A stretch of DNA of 64,000 nt from Metellina segmentata (GCA_947359465.1 OX375872.1:81710931-81774930); one strand, 5' to 3'. Counted from the first letter of the stretch, positions 24,401-39,400 are shown. Numbers and translations: made by a program. Notes: a model not told the origin generated them from the sequence alone.

Positions 24401-27400
24401 ATTACACTTGTCAAAACAATGCAGAAGAATAAGAGGCAAATCCCTGCTGAATTAAAAATTTGTAAAGGAAGAGAAACTCATTCATCTATCTTTAGATTCC
24501 AGTAAGACACAACATTAGTTTCTTATATTACAAAAAAAGTAAATGCGTCATTTTACTTTCACAATTCATAATGATGATGCAATTGACAAAGAAACAAGAG
24601 ATGCGAACAAACCAGAAATTATTACTTCCTGCAACTGCACAAAAGGAGCCATGGATGTAGTAGATGAGTTGACAGCCAATTATTGTACTGCTTGTAAAAC
24701 AAATAGATGGCCACTTGTCATTTTCGATTCTATTCTGAATGTTGCTGCAATAAATGCAAGAATTGCCTTGCTATCTAACAAAAATCTACCAATTGTGTAT
24801 CGAAACAGACTACGTTTTATCAAAGACATTAGTTTTTCACTTATTAGTGATTATACCAACAAACGAATGGATAAAACAAGTTTTACTCATGAACTACGAG
24901 TGCAAACAGAAAAAATCGTTGTTGCCATTGAAGAACTCCCGAAAAAGAAATCAAGAACTGCCTCAAAGGGAAGATGTAAGTTTTGTCCCGGATAATACGG
25001 ATATAAAATAATATAATAAGGATATAAAAACTACTGGAACCTGCAATTTGTGTACAAATTTTGTTTGCAAGAAACACTTAATTTCCGTAAGTAATCATTG
25101 TCACCATGAAAATAAAGTACAACTGCAAATTGGCATGTGCTTCTATTATTTTTAATTTCAATTAAATAGTATTAAAGTTCCTGTTTGTATTGAATTGATA
25201 TCGAGTGTACTTTAAGGATTAGTGTACCAATTGTGTAAGAAAATATGATCAAATTTTATATATTATTTCTCATCGTAAAAAGTAATGATGAAAATTTGAT
25301 TTGTTAAGCAATACATTCTTAATGTCTTAAAGTCAAAAGCAATACGGTTCCAACAAAAAATATACGTTTTTAACAGCGTAGGAATTAATTTCAGTTTGGG
25401 GTCGTTCTATGACCCCTGCGCTTTCTAACTTTCTCTCAATAGGCGCACGTCCTACCAGGTTAAATTACTTCGAAAAAGCATACTTGTTCAATAGAAAAAA
25501 ACTTACATGTTTTGCTGCCATATTCTGGAGCAATAAAATGCATGTCCTTAAAATCTTCTTGACATGTCTTCACATGATGATGTATAGCTTCAGGTGCAAC
25601 TAAAATGTTTTTTTTTTTATTTAATGCTTAAGGTGTGTATTTTCAAACAGTAAACATTGCAAAGAAAATAGTGTTTCAAAATCTATAAAATGATAATTTG
25701 TTTAAATTAAAATGGAAAATGAGTTACTACCAGAGAAAAATTAATATTCTGCTAAACATTTTAACCCAATTATAATTAAATAAGACTAACAGTTACAAAT
25801 ATACTCACAACATATTGCAAAAGATTTTCCTCTCTCTAAAAAATTAATTAACATTTCCTAGAATTCATTGATCTAGCTTCATATAAATATTTTAACCATG
25901 GTTCTGAGCAAAACTTTTCAAATACAAAATTTGTTTACAGAGATTTAAATCAGGGATGCAGATGGATAGACGAAATTCAGTAAATTATGAAAGATGACTT
26001 AAGTGTATACAATAGCAATGCTCATAAATTTCAGGGTGCAATAGATAAATTGACATGTGTTGGAGTCCATCATTAAATGACACATTTGTAGCAAACTACT
26101 TTACAATTATATTTTTTTGTAAATGTCAGCCTATCTAGTGAATTTAAGTCTTCAAAAAGTAATAAAGTTCTTTGTTCATTTGAACCATATTCCAATGATG
26201 TCATACAAACTTAGAATCAAACTTATTTGCAATTCTTTACTTAGTCTACTATCATATTTTGCCTAATAACAACATGCACATAACCATTTAATAAGACATG
26301 TAAAATAAGTTTTTAAGCCTAAAGTTAGTCAAAATTCAAATTTCTTAAATTTGTAATAATGAAAACGTAAAAAATAGTAAAAACACTAATGTCTGCAAAT
26401 AGAGTAATACAAACTAAGCATAGTATATTGCAATTATTTTTCTTCAGATCATAAGTATCATAAAATATGACTGTTAAGCAACAAGAACAACTGTTTCTGG
26501 AAGTAAAACTAAACTGCAAAAATACTTCTTCTTCAGGAGCACAACAGCCTTTTACAGGCCAAGGCTGACTCGCAGATCCTCCTCCATCTGGCTCTGTCTG
26601 GTGCGACCGCCCGCCATCGGTTGACTCCCAAAAACTTGAGATCTCTCTCTACGTTATCAATCCATCTTGTTAGTGGTCGTCCCTTTCTTCTAGTCCCTTC
26701 AATTTTGGAAAAAGTCACTTTTTTGGTAGGGTCAGCATCGGGATTTCTAAGGAGATGGCCCAGCCATCTGATGCGTGACGCTTTAATTGTTCTCACTAGG
26801 TCGGTCCCGCCGAATTTATCATATTTTTTGTAAATTTCGTGGTTGTAAAGGATCCTTCTCACGTTGTTCTCTTGAGTAGGTCCAAATATTTTTCTTAAGA
26901 TCTTCCTTTCAAAAATTAGTAGTTTTTCCTCCTCGGTTTTATTGAGGGTCCAACATTCACTCCCATACATGACTATGGGTCTGATTAAAGTCTTATAAAT
27001 GGTTAGTTTAGTCTTTACGCTGATGAACCTGGATTTTAGTTGGTTTCTGAGGCCGTAAAAACTTCTGTTAGCCATGAAAATTCTGCTATTTATTTCAATT
27101 TTCAGGTCGTTGTGGCTTGAGATTAAGGTTCCTAAATACTTGAAGCGGGTTACAGTTTCAAAGGAGTAGGTCATTACCTTAAAAGGGGATTTTTTTTTAA
27201 ACTCTGGAACAGTAGGTTTTTAAAACTTTTGACATCCTTAAAACTTGTAAAATGTTTACTGATCATTAATTGATAATATATTTAACTAATAGATGGTTGT
27301 TGGCTTTCATTCACTCTCAATTTTGTAACCAATACCAAATATATTATGTAATTAAAAAGTGAAGTAGCAGTGATCTGTATTGAATATGCAAAACTTAAAC

Positions 27401-30400
27401 ACCTGACTAATTAATACTACACCTGACCAACAAAACAGAATACGATACAAAGATTGCTAATTGATACACAACATTCATGGGTACATTTAAAATTACTACA
27501 ATGTCAAACTGGTATGGAATGACCATGTTATAGCAATAACTTGTGGAACTGTATTCTTCAAAACTTTTATAGTGAATAATATAGATGGTCAACTTAAAAA
27601 ATCCAGTTTCATTTAACCTAGTATGAATCAAGGTTGCAGCACGTGGACTTGTCAATGCTTGGACTCTGCCAAATCATGAACTGATAAGTTAAAATCTGTG
27701 TTGTCAAGGGAAAATGAAGCAGATGTCAAATGTTTAATCTGATCACTATACACATGCTCCAAGACAAGCCCATTTTTTGGAACCCTATATAAGCATTACA
27801 AGATCCTATCATTGAACACAGGAAACAGATATTTACTAGGATGGTTTTGCAACTATGACTGATTAGAAACGTACTTTAACACCTGCCTAGAAGCTGTTAC
27901 TCTATATTTTCTGGGTGCATATTATTGCATGATACAATGCATTTTATTTGTTACGTAAGTAATACATTTGTGCTTAATAAATTGTAATAAATTTTCAGTT
28001 GTATCGTTTAAATATGAGCAGCTATTGTAACTTCATACAGATTTCTCACCCTGTTGAGAAACGCTTACAATAATTTTCTATTTAAAAATATTGGGTCATC
28101 CGGAAAGTTCTGCGCATTTTTTAAGATAAATACCAGCAAAGCAGTACAAAATCATAAATTTTTTTTATTGAATCACATAAGCACCATTCTGTTCTATGAC
28201 TTTTTGCCATCTTTCTCACAGCTGAAATTTTTTTTTATTTTTTTTTTAAATCATTAGGCTTATTTGTAAAGAAGTTATCAAAGTGCTGTTGGACTGTCTT
28301 CAAAGAATTGAACTCCCGGCCGTTCAAAGAATTTTGAAGTGACCTGAACAGGCGAAAATCTGAGGGGGAGGGTCAGGTGAATATGGGGAGGGGGTAACAC
28401 AAAACATCCCAGCCATACTTAATAAGACTTTGTCTGACGTTCAGCAAAATGTGGGGCTGAGCATTGTTATGCTGGAAGACAACACATTGACGATTGGTCA
28501 GTTCTGGCTGCTTTGCTTCGATTTCTGCTTTTAATGCTGCCATTTGAGAACAGTATTTTTCCGAATTTAGTGTCTGATTTTGTGGCAAATATTCATAATG
28601 AACAATTTCTTTGTAGGCCCACCATACAAAAATCATTGCATTTGGGATGCAACCCCCTCTTGATGTTACTTGCGGAGGTTCATTTGGCTTACCCCATGAT
28701 CTTTTTCTTATAACATTATTGTATAGTATCCACTTCACATCTCCAGTAATGAGCCGTTTCAAAAAGGGAACTTCTTTATTTCGTTTCAGCAAAGAATCAC
28801 ATGCTGAAATTCGAGCAAGCATATTCTGTGTTTAAAGTATGGGGTACCCATACACTGTAGCAGCTTACATACCCAATCATATTCAGATGATCATGAACTG
28901 TACTTTTGGAATATTTAGTCTGTGATAGTTCCTGAACTGTGTAACATGTATTAACATGGAACATGTAACAGCGATAGCATCTTTTAATAGGTTCATGTTA
29001 ACAAAAGGGGACCGTTAAGAGTGGGCATCATCTTCGAGGCTGAAATTTCCACGACTAAATTTATCAAACCACCTTCGAACTGTGTCATCAGAAACAGCAC
29101 TTTGTCCATGTACAGCACACATTTTACAAGCAGTTTGATTGGCATTTTTTTTCTTTCTTAAAATAAAAGAGCATGTGACGAAAATGAAATTTCTGGTTCT
29201 CCATTATTAGCACTGCAGTTTTAAAAAAAAAATTAAGTCACAACACATGCTATACTTTTGCAGTGAAAGCAGAAAAGACTGAATTTAAATATCTGCTTCA
29301 ATCATAGTCACTCCTTATCAGCGGTAGCAAAATAATAATAACAAAGCTAGCTTCGATTTGAAAACGCACAGAACTTTCTGGATGACCCAATATATAGAGC
29401 ATCCCCCAAGCTAATTTAATTACATAAATACTCAAATAAATAATTCAATTTGGTTTCTTTCCTAAAATGCAAATAGTTTGAAAGCACAATGCAATACTTT
29501 ACTACAGAATAACATAAAAATTGTACAAAAACATTAAACTCTTCTGAAACATTAAAAACTGTGAATCAGATAATTCCTAAATAAAGATTTGAGTTACTTA
29601 ACAGGAAACTACTGTAAATAAAATAAATTTACATTATACTAAAAACATAGTAAAATTATGAGCTTACCAGACCCAATCTTAATCAAACCATTATGCTGAA
29701 TGAAGATAGTATCACAAGTCAGATTACCATGAATTATTGGAGGTGAACATGAGTGTAAATAACTGCAACAGACAAAACATTAGTTGAACAATGTGATTTA
29801 AGATAAGAATACAAGAATAGGAATGATAGAAAAACTAATATTTTAATAATTAAGATTAGTAATAAATCAGAATCGTAAATATAATATTCAATTGAAAAAC
29901 TATAAACCATTCTAGCAAAATAAAAATGATACTGATGTTGAATACCTTCAGGAATTGAATTGCAAAAGTATTTTCAGGACTGCATTACTTGTAGCTTCTT
30001 TCTATATAATTCAAGCTACTTATGGCCAGAAATTTTTTAATAACTAATCAGAAAGTTCTTAAATAATTAAAACTTTATTTTAAAACAGAAAGGAAATAAC
30101 AACTGTGTCTTAAAAAGAAAACTTAAATACCGGATACTATGACTGAAACCTGAACTGTCAAATAGGCTATGTTTACTAAACTTTGTAAAAGAAAATTGCA
30201 CCAGATTAAACCATCAAAATAGTAAAGCCGAAAGAGAAGCAAAATTGAGCTTTTTCATAATGCCGCGTATATCAATTATTTGAGCAAGTATATTTTAATC
30301 CAACCAAAAAATCTACTGATTCAACAATTCATTATTTTGTTTACCTTTTCATAATTATTGAATGCAGTTTTCAGACTGCTCAGACAATAGCTGCCACACA

Positions 30401-33400
30401 TTTAACAAAATGTTTTGGAATTTAATCAGCTTATAACCCTAAAAACATTTATCAAATTTGGGGAGATACTTTTCAGCTACACATTATCTGCAGTCAAATA
30501 ATAAATATTAGGAATGACATCAGAGTATAAAGTTGACACTTAAAGTTAAATTATACTTACAACACATCAACTTTAAAATGAATGACATTTTATTGCAATT
30601 CACATTAATTTACCTTAATGCAGACAAAATCTGAGAACACCATCTTTTCCAAGCCTAAAAATATAAAAAGTGAGTAACTGGAAATAGCTAAGTTAAAAAT
30701 GTCATAGAGAAGTAATCTACAGAGTAAGTAACAAAATATGTACCTGGATAGGCAATTTAATGACATTCCGCTTTGTTTTCTTTAGAAATTGTTTTAAAGA
30801 TCCACTAGACATGTATTCAGTTATAAAAACCACTCTTGGTTTATCGGATTCTTTATCGATCCAATACTTATGAAGCTTTACAATATTCGCATGTTCAAGT
30901 TGAGTCAGGCTGTCGAAAACACCACGTATCTTGCCCTTTAAATATAATTAAAAATAATGTTCATAAATATAAATAAAATTTTTGAAATGTTTAAATACAA
31001 AATAAATATGAAGTTTTAGATCTATGAGCAAGCAGATAAGTTAGTTGAACTGCATAAAGCTTATGAATTCAAAAATTGACTTATTTTCAATGTAAAAATC
31101 AATGTGAAGAATATGTCTCTATAATTATAAAAGGAAGTTTTTGTGTAAGTCTGTGTGTTTTCAGACAATCTATACCACTTACAGTCCTGAAATTAAGCAC
31201 ACAGGTAGTCCACACAGGTATAGGTAATTTTATGCAAATTTTGTGTGAAGCCCGAATTTTAAAATTTAATCAAGACCATTTTAAAATTAATTTATTAGAT
31301 CCCCCATTGTTTCTTTTCTCGCAGAGCTGACATCGCAGTTCCTCGATTGTAAGAAAAAATTAAAGAATTTTTGAGATTTTCATCCTTGGGAACTGTGCCA
31401 AGTTTGTCATAGCTCCTAAATCGAAGAAAATGTGTTTTGATTTTTGTTGTTGATTAGCTTAACTTTCTTGCTAGTGATTTTAACTTGATCACGGGTAAAG
31501 ACTATTTGAGGTTTTCTATCTTCGCTATCATTACAGATAGAGTAAAAATTTCAACGAATTTGAATTCTGCAGAAAATTGTACACCAGATCAATACTTTAA
31601 ATTTGATTACCTTTAGATCAATAATTTTTCAATTGTGACCTGTGTCATGTCGGGCCGAGGTGGGACTCATTCTTAATTTTTTTAATGTTTTCAGTAACAG
31701 GACATAAAAAGAATCATCACGGCTAATGAAGTACTGGCCTACAAGTATGTTATGAATAATATGTTGGAAAAGCTTATGGTTGCAACGTTTATCCTTGCAA
31801 ATTCAAACGATTTTATCTGTGTCGAAGGAGGATTTGACTACATTAGTCACGCTTGCGGACTAGGTCGCAGAAGTTACCACTGGCAGTAACACTTACGTTT
31901 GTGCCACTTCTGGTACGCAGCCATCTAATTTAGATTTGAAAAAACAAATCGACACACTTTCTCGTCAAATAGAGAAATTATCCATTGGTAAAATAGAAGC
32001 AGGTAGATATTTCAGGCGACATCGGTCCGATTCAAGGAACCGTTCATTCCGATCGAACAAACCTCAGCACGAGAGAGAAAATTTAGAGTTTTGTTTTTAT
32101 CACAAGAGATTTGGTACTGCAGCAAGAAAATACTGAGTGTCTTGCAAGTTTGACCACTCGGGAAACAAGTAGAGGCAACCGCTTCATCTCCCACTAGCGG
32201 CAGCCATTCTATCGTAGGGAGAAGTAGCCGATTACATGTGTATGATCGGGCTACTAAATGCAAGTATTTAATAGATACTGGAAGCTATGTTTCTTGTATT
32301 CCTGTCCCTAACAATAAACCTAATTTGAAACCCGCTAGCTTACAGCTTTATGCTGCAAATAAATCAAACATAAACACTTTTGGCACTAAACTCTTAAATT
32401 TACATTTTGGTCTCCGTCGCAGGTTTAAATGGCCATTTATTTTCACCGAAGTTTCTGTACCCATCATTGCAGCTGATTTTTTTACTTATTTTGGTCTGCT
32501 AGTAGACTTGAGAAAAAAAACGGCTCATCGACTCCACGACACGTCTTGATTGTCTCGGTCATATCAAAGACTGCGAACAACCGACAATTAAAATGGTTTT
32601 TGCGACCAGAGGTTTTGAAGGCCGTTAAGAAAGAATTTGAATACATGGTCGAGCAAGGCATTTGCAGGCCTTCTAAACATTGTTGGTCTTCGCCGTTACA
32701 CGTAGTGCCCAAAGCTACTGGCGAAATTCGACCAGTTGGGGATTATCGGAGACTCAATGCAAAAACTATTCCTGACCGATATCCGATTCCTCATCTGCAG
32801 GATTTTTCTCAGGTGCTGCACGGAAAGAAAATATGTTCTAAGGTGGATATTTTCAGGGCTTACCACACTATTCATGTTAATGAAGAAGATATTTCCAAAA
32901 CGGCCATAACAACACTGTTTGGTCTTTTAAAATTTCCGTTCTTAAATTTTGGTCTATGCAATGCGGCACAGTCTTTTCGGTGATTTATGAATGAAATCTT
33001 GAGGGGTTTAGACTTTTGTTTTTCTTACTTGGATGACATTTAAATTTTTTCCTGTACCTCGAAGGAGCATGAGAGGCATTTAAGGATTGTTTTCGATCGA
33101 TTGAAACAGTATGGCATTCAGCTAAACGTATCTAAATGCATGCTTGGAGTATCATAATTAATCTTTCTGGGACATTTAGTCTCAAGTAATGGTACTAAAC
33201 CTGTCGAGGAAAAAGTTAATGTAATTTTAAACTTTAAGGAGCCTGAAACTATAAATGACCTTCGTAGGTATCTAAGACTTTTAAACTTTTATAGACGTTA
33301 TGTGCGCTGTGCAGCTGAACATCAAATCCTACTCACAGATCAATTAAAGGGCGCTAAAAAGAATGACAAGCGAAAGATTGAATGGACACCAGATTCTAGA

Positions 33401-36400
33401 GTTGCTTTTAAAAACACTAAACAACAATTAGCCGGAGCTACCTTGGAGGGGCATTGAGGGGCAAATGATCTGCAGCCTTTCGATTTTTTTTTTTCCGGAA
33501 ACTTTCCCAGTGAGAAAGGAAGTACAGCGCTTATGATAGGGAGCTTTAAGCTGTTTACGCTTTGGTGAAGCATTTTAGATATATGTTAGAGCGCAGATAT
33601 TTTAAAATTCTCACAGACCATAAACCCTTTACTTATGCCTTTAATCAAAAATCAGAAAAGCTGTCACCACGCCAATGTAGGCAGCTCGATTATAATATAT
33701 TGCACAATTTTCTTCGGAAATCAAACATATTAAAGGTAATGAAAACGTTATCACAGATACCCTCTCTCGCATAGCAGCAATCGAGACCCCTTCACAAATA
33801 GATTATGCAGCTGTTGCTTCAGCACAAATGGAAGATGACGAGTTGAAATCTTTCTTGTGTACATCATCTAACTTAACTTTGGTGAAAGTTGTTTTGTCAT
33901 CTTCAAATGTTGAACTGTATTGTGACATATCAACCAAAAGAGCACGACCCTATTTACCAAAGGACTTTCGGTTTCCAGCATTCTGTCTAGTGCACAACCT
34001 ATCACATCCTGGCGTTAGAGCAACCAGACAGTTGCTCACCAGCAGATTTGTGTGTCCGTCCATCAACGCGATTGCAATATATGGACACAAGCCTGCGTCG
34101 CATGCCAGCGAGCGAAAGTTCAATGCCATACCACTAGTCCACTTGGACAGTTTGAGCTTCCACGACAATGATTCGAGCACATCCATTTGGATTTAGTGGG
34201 ACTGCTGTCATTATCCCAAGGATACAGATTTGCCTTGACGATGGTCGACCGCCTGAGTAGGTGGCCAGAAGTTGTTCCAATCACAGACATCTATGCAGAG
34301 ACCGTTGGAACTGCTTTCCTTACAGCCTGGATCTCTCATTTTGGGGTTCCCCACCGAATTACCACCGATCAGGGAAGACAGTTTGAAGCGCAACTTTTCC
34401 TGCAACTCACCAAACTTCTCGGCATCGAAAAGTTACGAACAACAGCATATAATCCGAAGGCCAACAAGATGGTGGAAAGACTTCATCATACCTTGAAGGC
34501 CGCAATCAAATGCTATATGACGGACAAATGGGTAGAAGTGTTGCCACTCATTCTCTTAGGTTTTCGCACCGTACTAAAAGAGGATATGGGAGCGTCCGCA
34601 TCGGAAATGCTCTATGGCAGTACCCTTCGTCTTCCAGGTGAACTTTTAAGCAACACATCAGCTGTGGAAGAAAACCACCAAGATTTTGTCGAGAAACTTT
34701 GAGCAGTTATGAACCAGCTGACACCAACATCTTTGTGTCATCGAACTAATAGAAAATTTTTTGTTCGACTTTGTCTTTGTACGACATGATGCTGTATATC
34801 ATCCTCTCCAGCTTACGTATGATGGTCCCTTCCAGGTCATCGAAAAAGAAGATAAGTTCTATGAAATCTTCAGAAATGGGAAAGAAAATACCGTGAGTGT
34901 CGACAAATTAAAACCAGCCTTTCTTCCGAATCAACTGGACCCATCACTTCCACCGCCCGCATCTGCAGTTCCAGTGAGGCAAACGCGCTCTGGACGAAAA
35001 GTACATTTTCCCAAGAAATTCGTGTCTTACAACACTGGCAGGGGAGTGCTGTAGCGGTACACGAAAGCCACGGTTGGAGAAAATTGTTTATTCTCCTTCC
35101 TGCACGGCAACCCAGAGGCGCGCGATGTTATATGTTTATTTCTACCATTTAAATGAAAGCACGTGATTAAAAAAGAACACAGACTATCTTTGCCGTCGAG
35201 AAGGTGCTGTGCGTGTTTCCGTTAGACACAAAGAGTCTCCTCGCCTAGCTACCATGCGGTTTCGTTTGATGAACTAGCAAGAAATTAAATGTCACGGTTC
35301 AAATCTAAAATGCTTATGTAAATATTCTTCATTAAAGTTTTTAGTGTAAAGAAATGGTGTCGGTCCTAAAAACATTTCATACCTACTACATAAGATCAAA
35401 ACACTTAATTGGCCGACCCAACAAATTATAAGGCTTTAAGCATATAACAAGAAATATTAGATTTTTATGACCTTAATCCAATTATTAACTGATACTAATC
35501 CAAATGAAATTCAAAGACAAATTTGAAATTAAACCCTAGAAAAGATCATTAAAATTACATATAAAAATAAATGTATGCAACATATTGAAAGCAAGAACAG
35601 TGAAGAAATTAAGATTGTATTTTATTAATATTAAGTAAATCAGTTTATTAAAATAACAGTATGGAGATGTAAGCACAAGGATAGTACCAATGTAGTACAG
35701 TCCAAAATCCGGAATCCTCCAGACCTTGTTCATTCTGAATTTCGGACTTTTCCTGATTTTGGATTATTAGCATTTTTTTGTCAAAAAACCTTAGTCTAAC
35801 ATCCCCCACACCATCACCACAATGCAAATTTTACATTTGCAATAGTAAAATAGCAGATATATAAATAGGAATAATTTCTAATATTATAAAAGGAAGTGTT
35901 TGTTTGTTCCGCGGTCGCAAAATCCTGACGATCTATGGCACTTACAGCAATGAGATTTGGCACACAGGTAGTCCAAATGCTTTGCAATTTTTGGGTCACG
36001 ACGAAATTTTAAAATTCAATCTAGGAGATTTTTAAATGAATTTAATAGTTTTATTCTCTACCTGGTTCTTCAACGCCTTTCTTCTGTGAAAGAAGAATAA
36101 CCACAATCTTGACTTTTCTACCCAAGTGACCTTGCAGTCAACCTTGGAACCATACCAAGTTTTTTCATCGCCCCGGAGAACGTTCAGAAAATTCTTTTTA
36201 CGTTTCCGTTTTGCACGCAGAGAAATTTTTTTTAAATTTCCGCTCTGATTTTGCGCAGAAGAATGTTTTTCCAGCCAGACGATAAATCTTTAAATTATAG
36301 TCACAATTTTTTTTCTATCTACTAGACCATATATGGGCAACTCCCGGCCCACGGGCCGGATGTGGCACGCCCCGGCTTTTCAACTGGCCCGCGGAACATT

Positions 36401-39400
36401 TTAAAACTGCACTCGAAAAAAATTAAATACTCTCGCTTCTTGCCAACAAGAGAGTGAGAGAAGGGGGGGGGGACAAAAGCCTGAACTATGTGGGTCAGTG
36501 TTTCTGAATCTTTTTTAGTTGATGGCACACTAAAAATATCTTGAATTATTTGCAGCACACCTGAATATAAAAATGTAAAAGTAGTTATTTCCCAACACTA
36601 CCTTATATATTTATTACTAATAAAATTAGTATTGGATATATGAGATGGCTGAGCCTGTTTTCTTGAACAAATTACATCAAAACGAGGTTTCAAAGTCGCC
36701 AAACAAGTTATCGTCGACACATCATGCCATTCAATTCCACTGATAATCAGGAATAATAATTATAAATTTCGTTATTGATTGTATCCGAGAAACGGCTTTT
36801 CACTTCCTGATTCCATTCCTTACTAACAGATGTGATTGTTAAAAAAACACTGATATAAATCAACAGCACTCGAATTTCTGAATCTGTATCTGTTTTAAAA
36901 GAATACAATATGAAGCGGCATTATTCCAATATGCATGTTACTCAGCATAGACTCACGGGTCAATTGCAAAAAGGTAAAATTCAAAAACTAATCACCAATT
37001 TGGAAAACAGCAACAAATTTTTAATAAACATAGGACACAACTGGACAGTGCTGTGAAAGCTAGTTTCATAGTCAGCTCAAAAATAGCGAAGTCATCGAAA
37101 CCATTCACTGAAGGAGAATTTGTCAGAGTGCCTGTTAGAAATTTCAAATATTTTATGTCCCGAAAAAAAAAAAGAATTTGAGAAAATAAGCTTATCAAGA
37201 TGTACTGTTGTTTAACGTATAGATATGATGGCTGGTGATATCAAGAAAAAATTGGCTGATCGTGTGTGATTTTCAAGCATTTTCTTTCGACGAGAGCACC
37301 GACTTGTCTGATACAGCGCAACCAGCTATTTTATATGATTCGTTGAGAAAGAATTTACTGTAACTGAGGAATTGTTGGCTTTACAGCCTCTAAAAAAGAC
37401 CATTACTGGAGAAGATATTTTTCATGATGTTAAAAGTGCTATTGAACAGTATGGTTTTGCAGTGGTGCAAATTAATTGGGGTTTGCACAGATGGTGCACC
37501 TTCTATGGTTGGTTCACTAAAAGGTTTCATTGGAATTTTGAAAGAAAAACAATTGACTTAAATGTGTAAAAAGACGATTTAATAATCCTACATTGCATTA
37601 TCCACCAACAAAACTTGTGTTCTAAGTCCATTCGATTGCAAAACGTTATAGATGTGGTAATAAAGGCAATTAATATTATCCAATCCCGAGCCCTTAACCA
37701 TCGCCAGTTCAGAGCATTTTTGGATGACCTTTCTTTAGAACATGGTGATTTGACATATTTTTGCGAAGTAAGGTGGTTACGCAAAGGCAAGGTGCTAAAA
37801 AGATTTTACGATCTTGGACAGAAAATAGCCGATTTTATGGAAATCAAGGAAAAATCTTTGCCTGAAGTCAGTGGTCAGAAATGGTTATGTGATTTAGCAT
37901 TTCTAGTTGACATCACGGGTCACTTAAACGAGTTGAATTTGAAGCTTCAAAAACAAGATCAGTTGGTAAACGAATTAAACAGCCATCTGAAAACGTTCCA
38001 AAACAAAATTCGCTTGTGGGAACCACAAATTCGATCTGAAAATATTGATCACACTCAATATGCTGAAGAACTAAAATCACTGTCGGAGCAATTTTGTAAT
38101 AGATTTTCAGGCTTTGAAAACATGGATAGCTGGTTTAACCTTTTTGCTACTCCGATGAAAAGTGACGTAGAGAAGGCTCTTACACACCTGCAAATGGAGT
38201 TGATTGAGCTTCAAGAAGACATACATTTGAAGTCAAAATTTGAAGACGTGGAGCTAAGTGATTTCTACAGAACATACCTTCCCGAAGAAAAGTACCCACA
38301 GCTGAGAGCATTTACAAGAAAATTGATTTGCGCATTTGGAAGCACTTATAAATGTGAATAGTTCTTTTCCATGATGAAAACTAATAAATTAAAGTGTCAA
38401 ACCAGGTTTACAGATGAAAATTTGGTAAATACTCTGCCCCTGTGTATTAGCGGGATTGATCCCAATGTTGATTATCTTGTTTCTCAAGTTGAAACTCAAA
38501 CTTCTCATTAATTTCTGGTTATTGTAAGTAAGTACTTAATCAATACGATATTATTCTGTTCATGTAACTTTACCATTCTACTTTATAAATATATGAAATA
38601 AAATAAACCTTATCATTATTACTTTTTCACAACTACTTATTATCTACGGCCTGCGACCTTATTAATATCCTAAAGCTTAGCCCGCAACTTTGCAAAGGTT
38701 GCCCATGCCTGTGCTAGACCGTTAAAAATAGAGTAAAAATTTCAATGGATTTGAAATCTGCAGAAAATTTCAGTTTAAATTGATACCTAAAAATATGATT
38801 TTCTTTAAATAAATAATTTTTAAATTGAATATATCTTCAACAGATTTGAAATCTGCGGAAAATTTTACACCAGATTAATACCTTCACGAGCACGGGCTCG
38901 CCACGCAGTGGCTAGTTTTTAATAAAGGAAAAATACATTTTTAATACAATGCAACAAATTTTACTCTTGCAAATCTTCTAATTTTTTTGTGTGGTATTTA
39001 CTCTGAACATGTCCGTTATTTTGTGTTGTTTCATCAATTAGGTCCAAGTTTAAGAGGAGCAGAAAAGAGGGGGAAAATCTAAGTGATACAAAAGTACCTG
39101 TGATCAAAGAGCGAAGTTTGCAGATTCAACACATTTTGCTGTATTAAATTTGCTAGAAATAAACTGAAAACTATGCATTAGAGTGGCAGAGAGAATAAAA
39201 ATATTAATTCTGTTTTCTTTTAGGTCACTGTCTTGGATACAGAACATAAGCAAAATCGGCACGAGACAGTGGCTCAGCTGACAGCCCAATACAATACAGG
39301 TCCAAGCGTAAGTGTTTCGGAATACACAGTTCAGCGGACACTTTTGCATATGGGACTGTGCAGCAGATGTCTCACTCGTGTGCCTCTGTTGACCAAGCAT

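Larger units (their letters stand above)
22415..25459 (+). mobile_element. piggyBac-type transposon with complete ends
   Basis: 3045 bp flanked by TTAA (22411-22414 and 25460-25463). Left end CCTGGCAGGATGCGTGGGG; right end as reverse complement CCTGGTAGGACGTGCGCC. Sub-terminal palindromic blocks around TCATAGAAYGACC occur at both ends (about 22595 and 25400). It encodes a broken piggyBac transposase and contains a LINE fragment. Its right end is 44 bp from NRBP exon 6 and inside intron 6. Confidence 0.88.
31690..35390 (+). mobile_element. Gypsy-type LTR retrotransposon lacking a 5' LTR
   Basis: Gag tail, protease, RT, RNase H and integrase follow in Ty3/Gypsy order on the plus strand, then a 3' LTR. 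No matching 5' LTR or primer-binding site was found to the left, so the copy is 5' truncated or rearranged. Many stops and frameshifts. It lies in NRBP intron 2, antisense to the gene. Confidence 0.85.
35877..38915 (+). mobile_element. Helitron-like element, copy 3, split by a hAT
   Basis: Left part 35877-36328 starts TCTAATATTATAAAAGGAAG and carries ATCTATGGCACTTACAGCAA and CACACAGGTAGTCC. Right part 38713-38915 continues with AAAATTTCAATGGATTTGAA and ends in hairpin GAGCACGGGCTC then GTGGCTAG followed by T, the same terminal bases as copy 1. The two parts join at CTAGACC, where copy 1 has CTCCTAGACCTTTAAAGATA uninterrupted. Confidence 0.68.

Noticed and set aside
31650..31700. 5' LTR of the Gypsy element
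   Set aside because: No sequence resembling the 35050-35390 LTR was found upstream of the Gag remnant.
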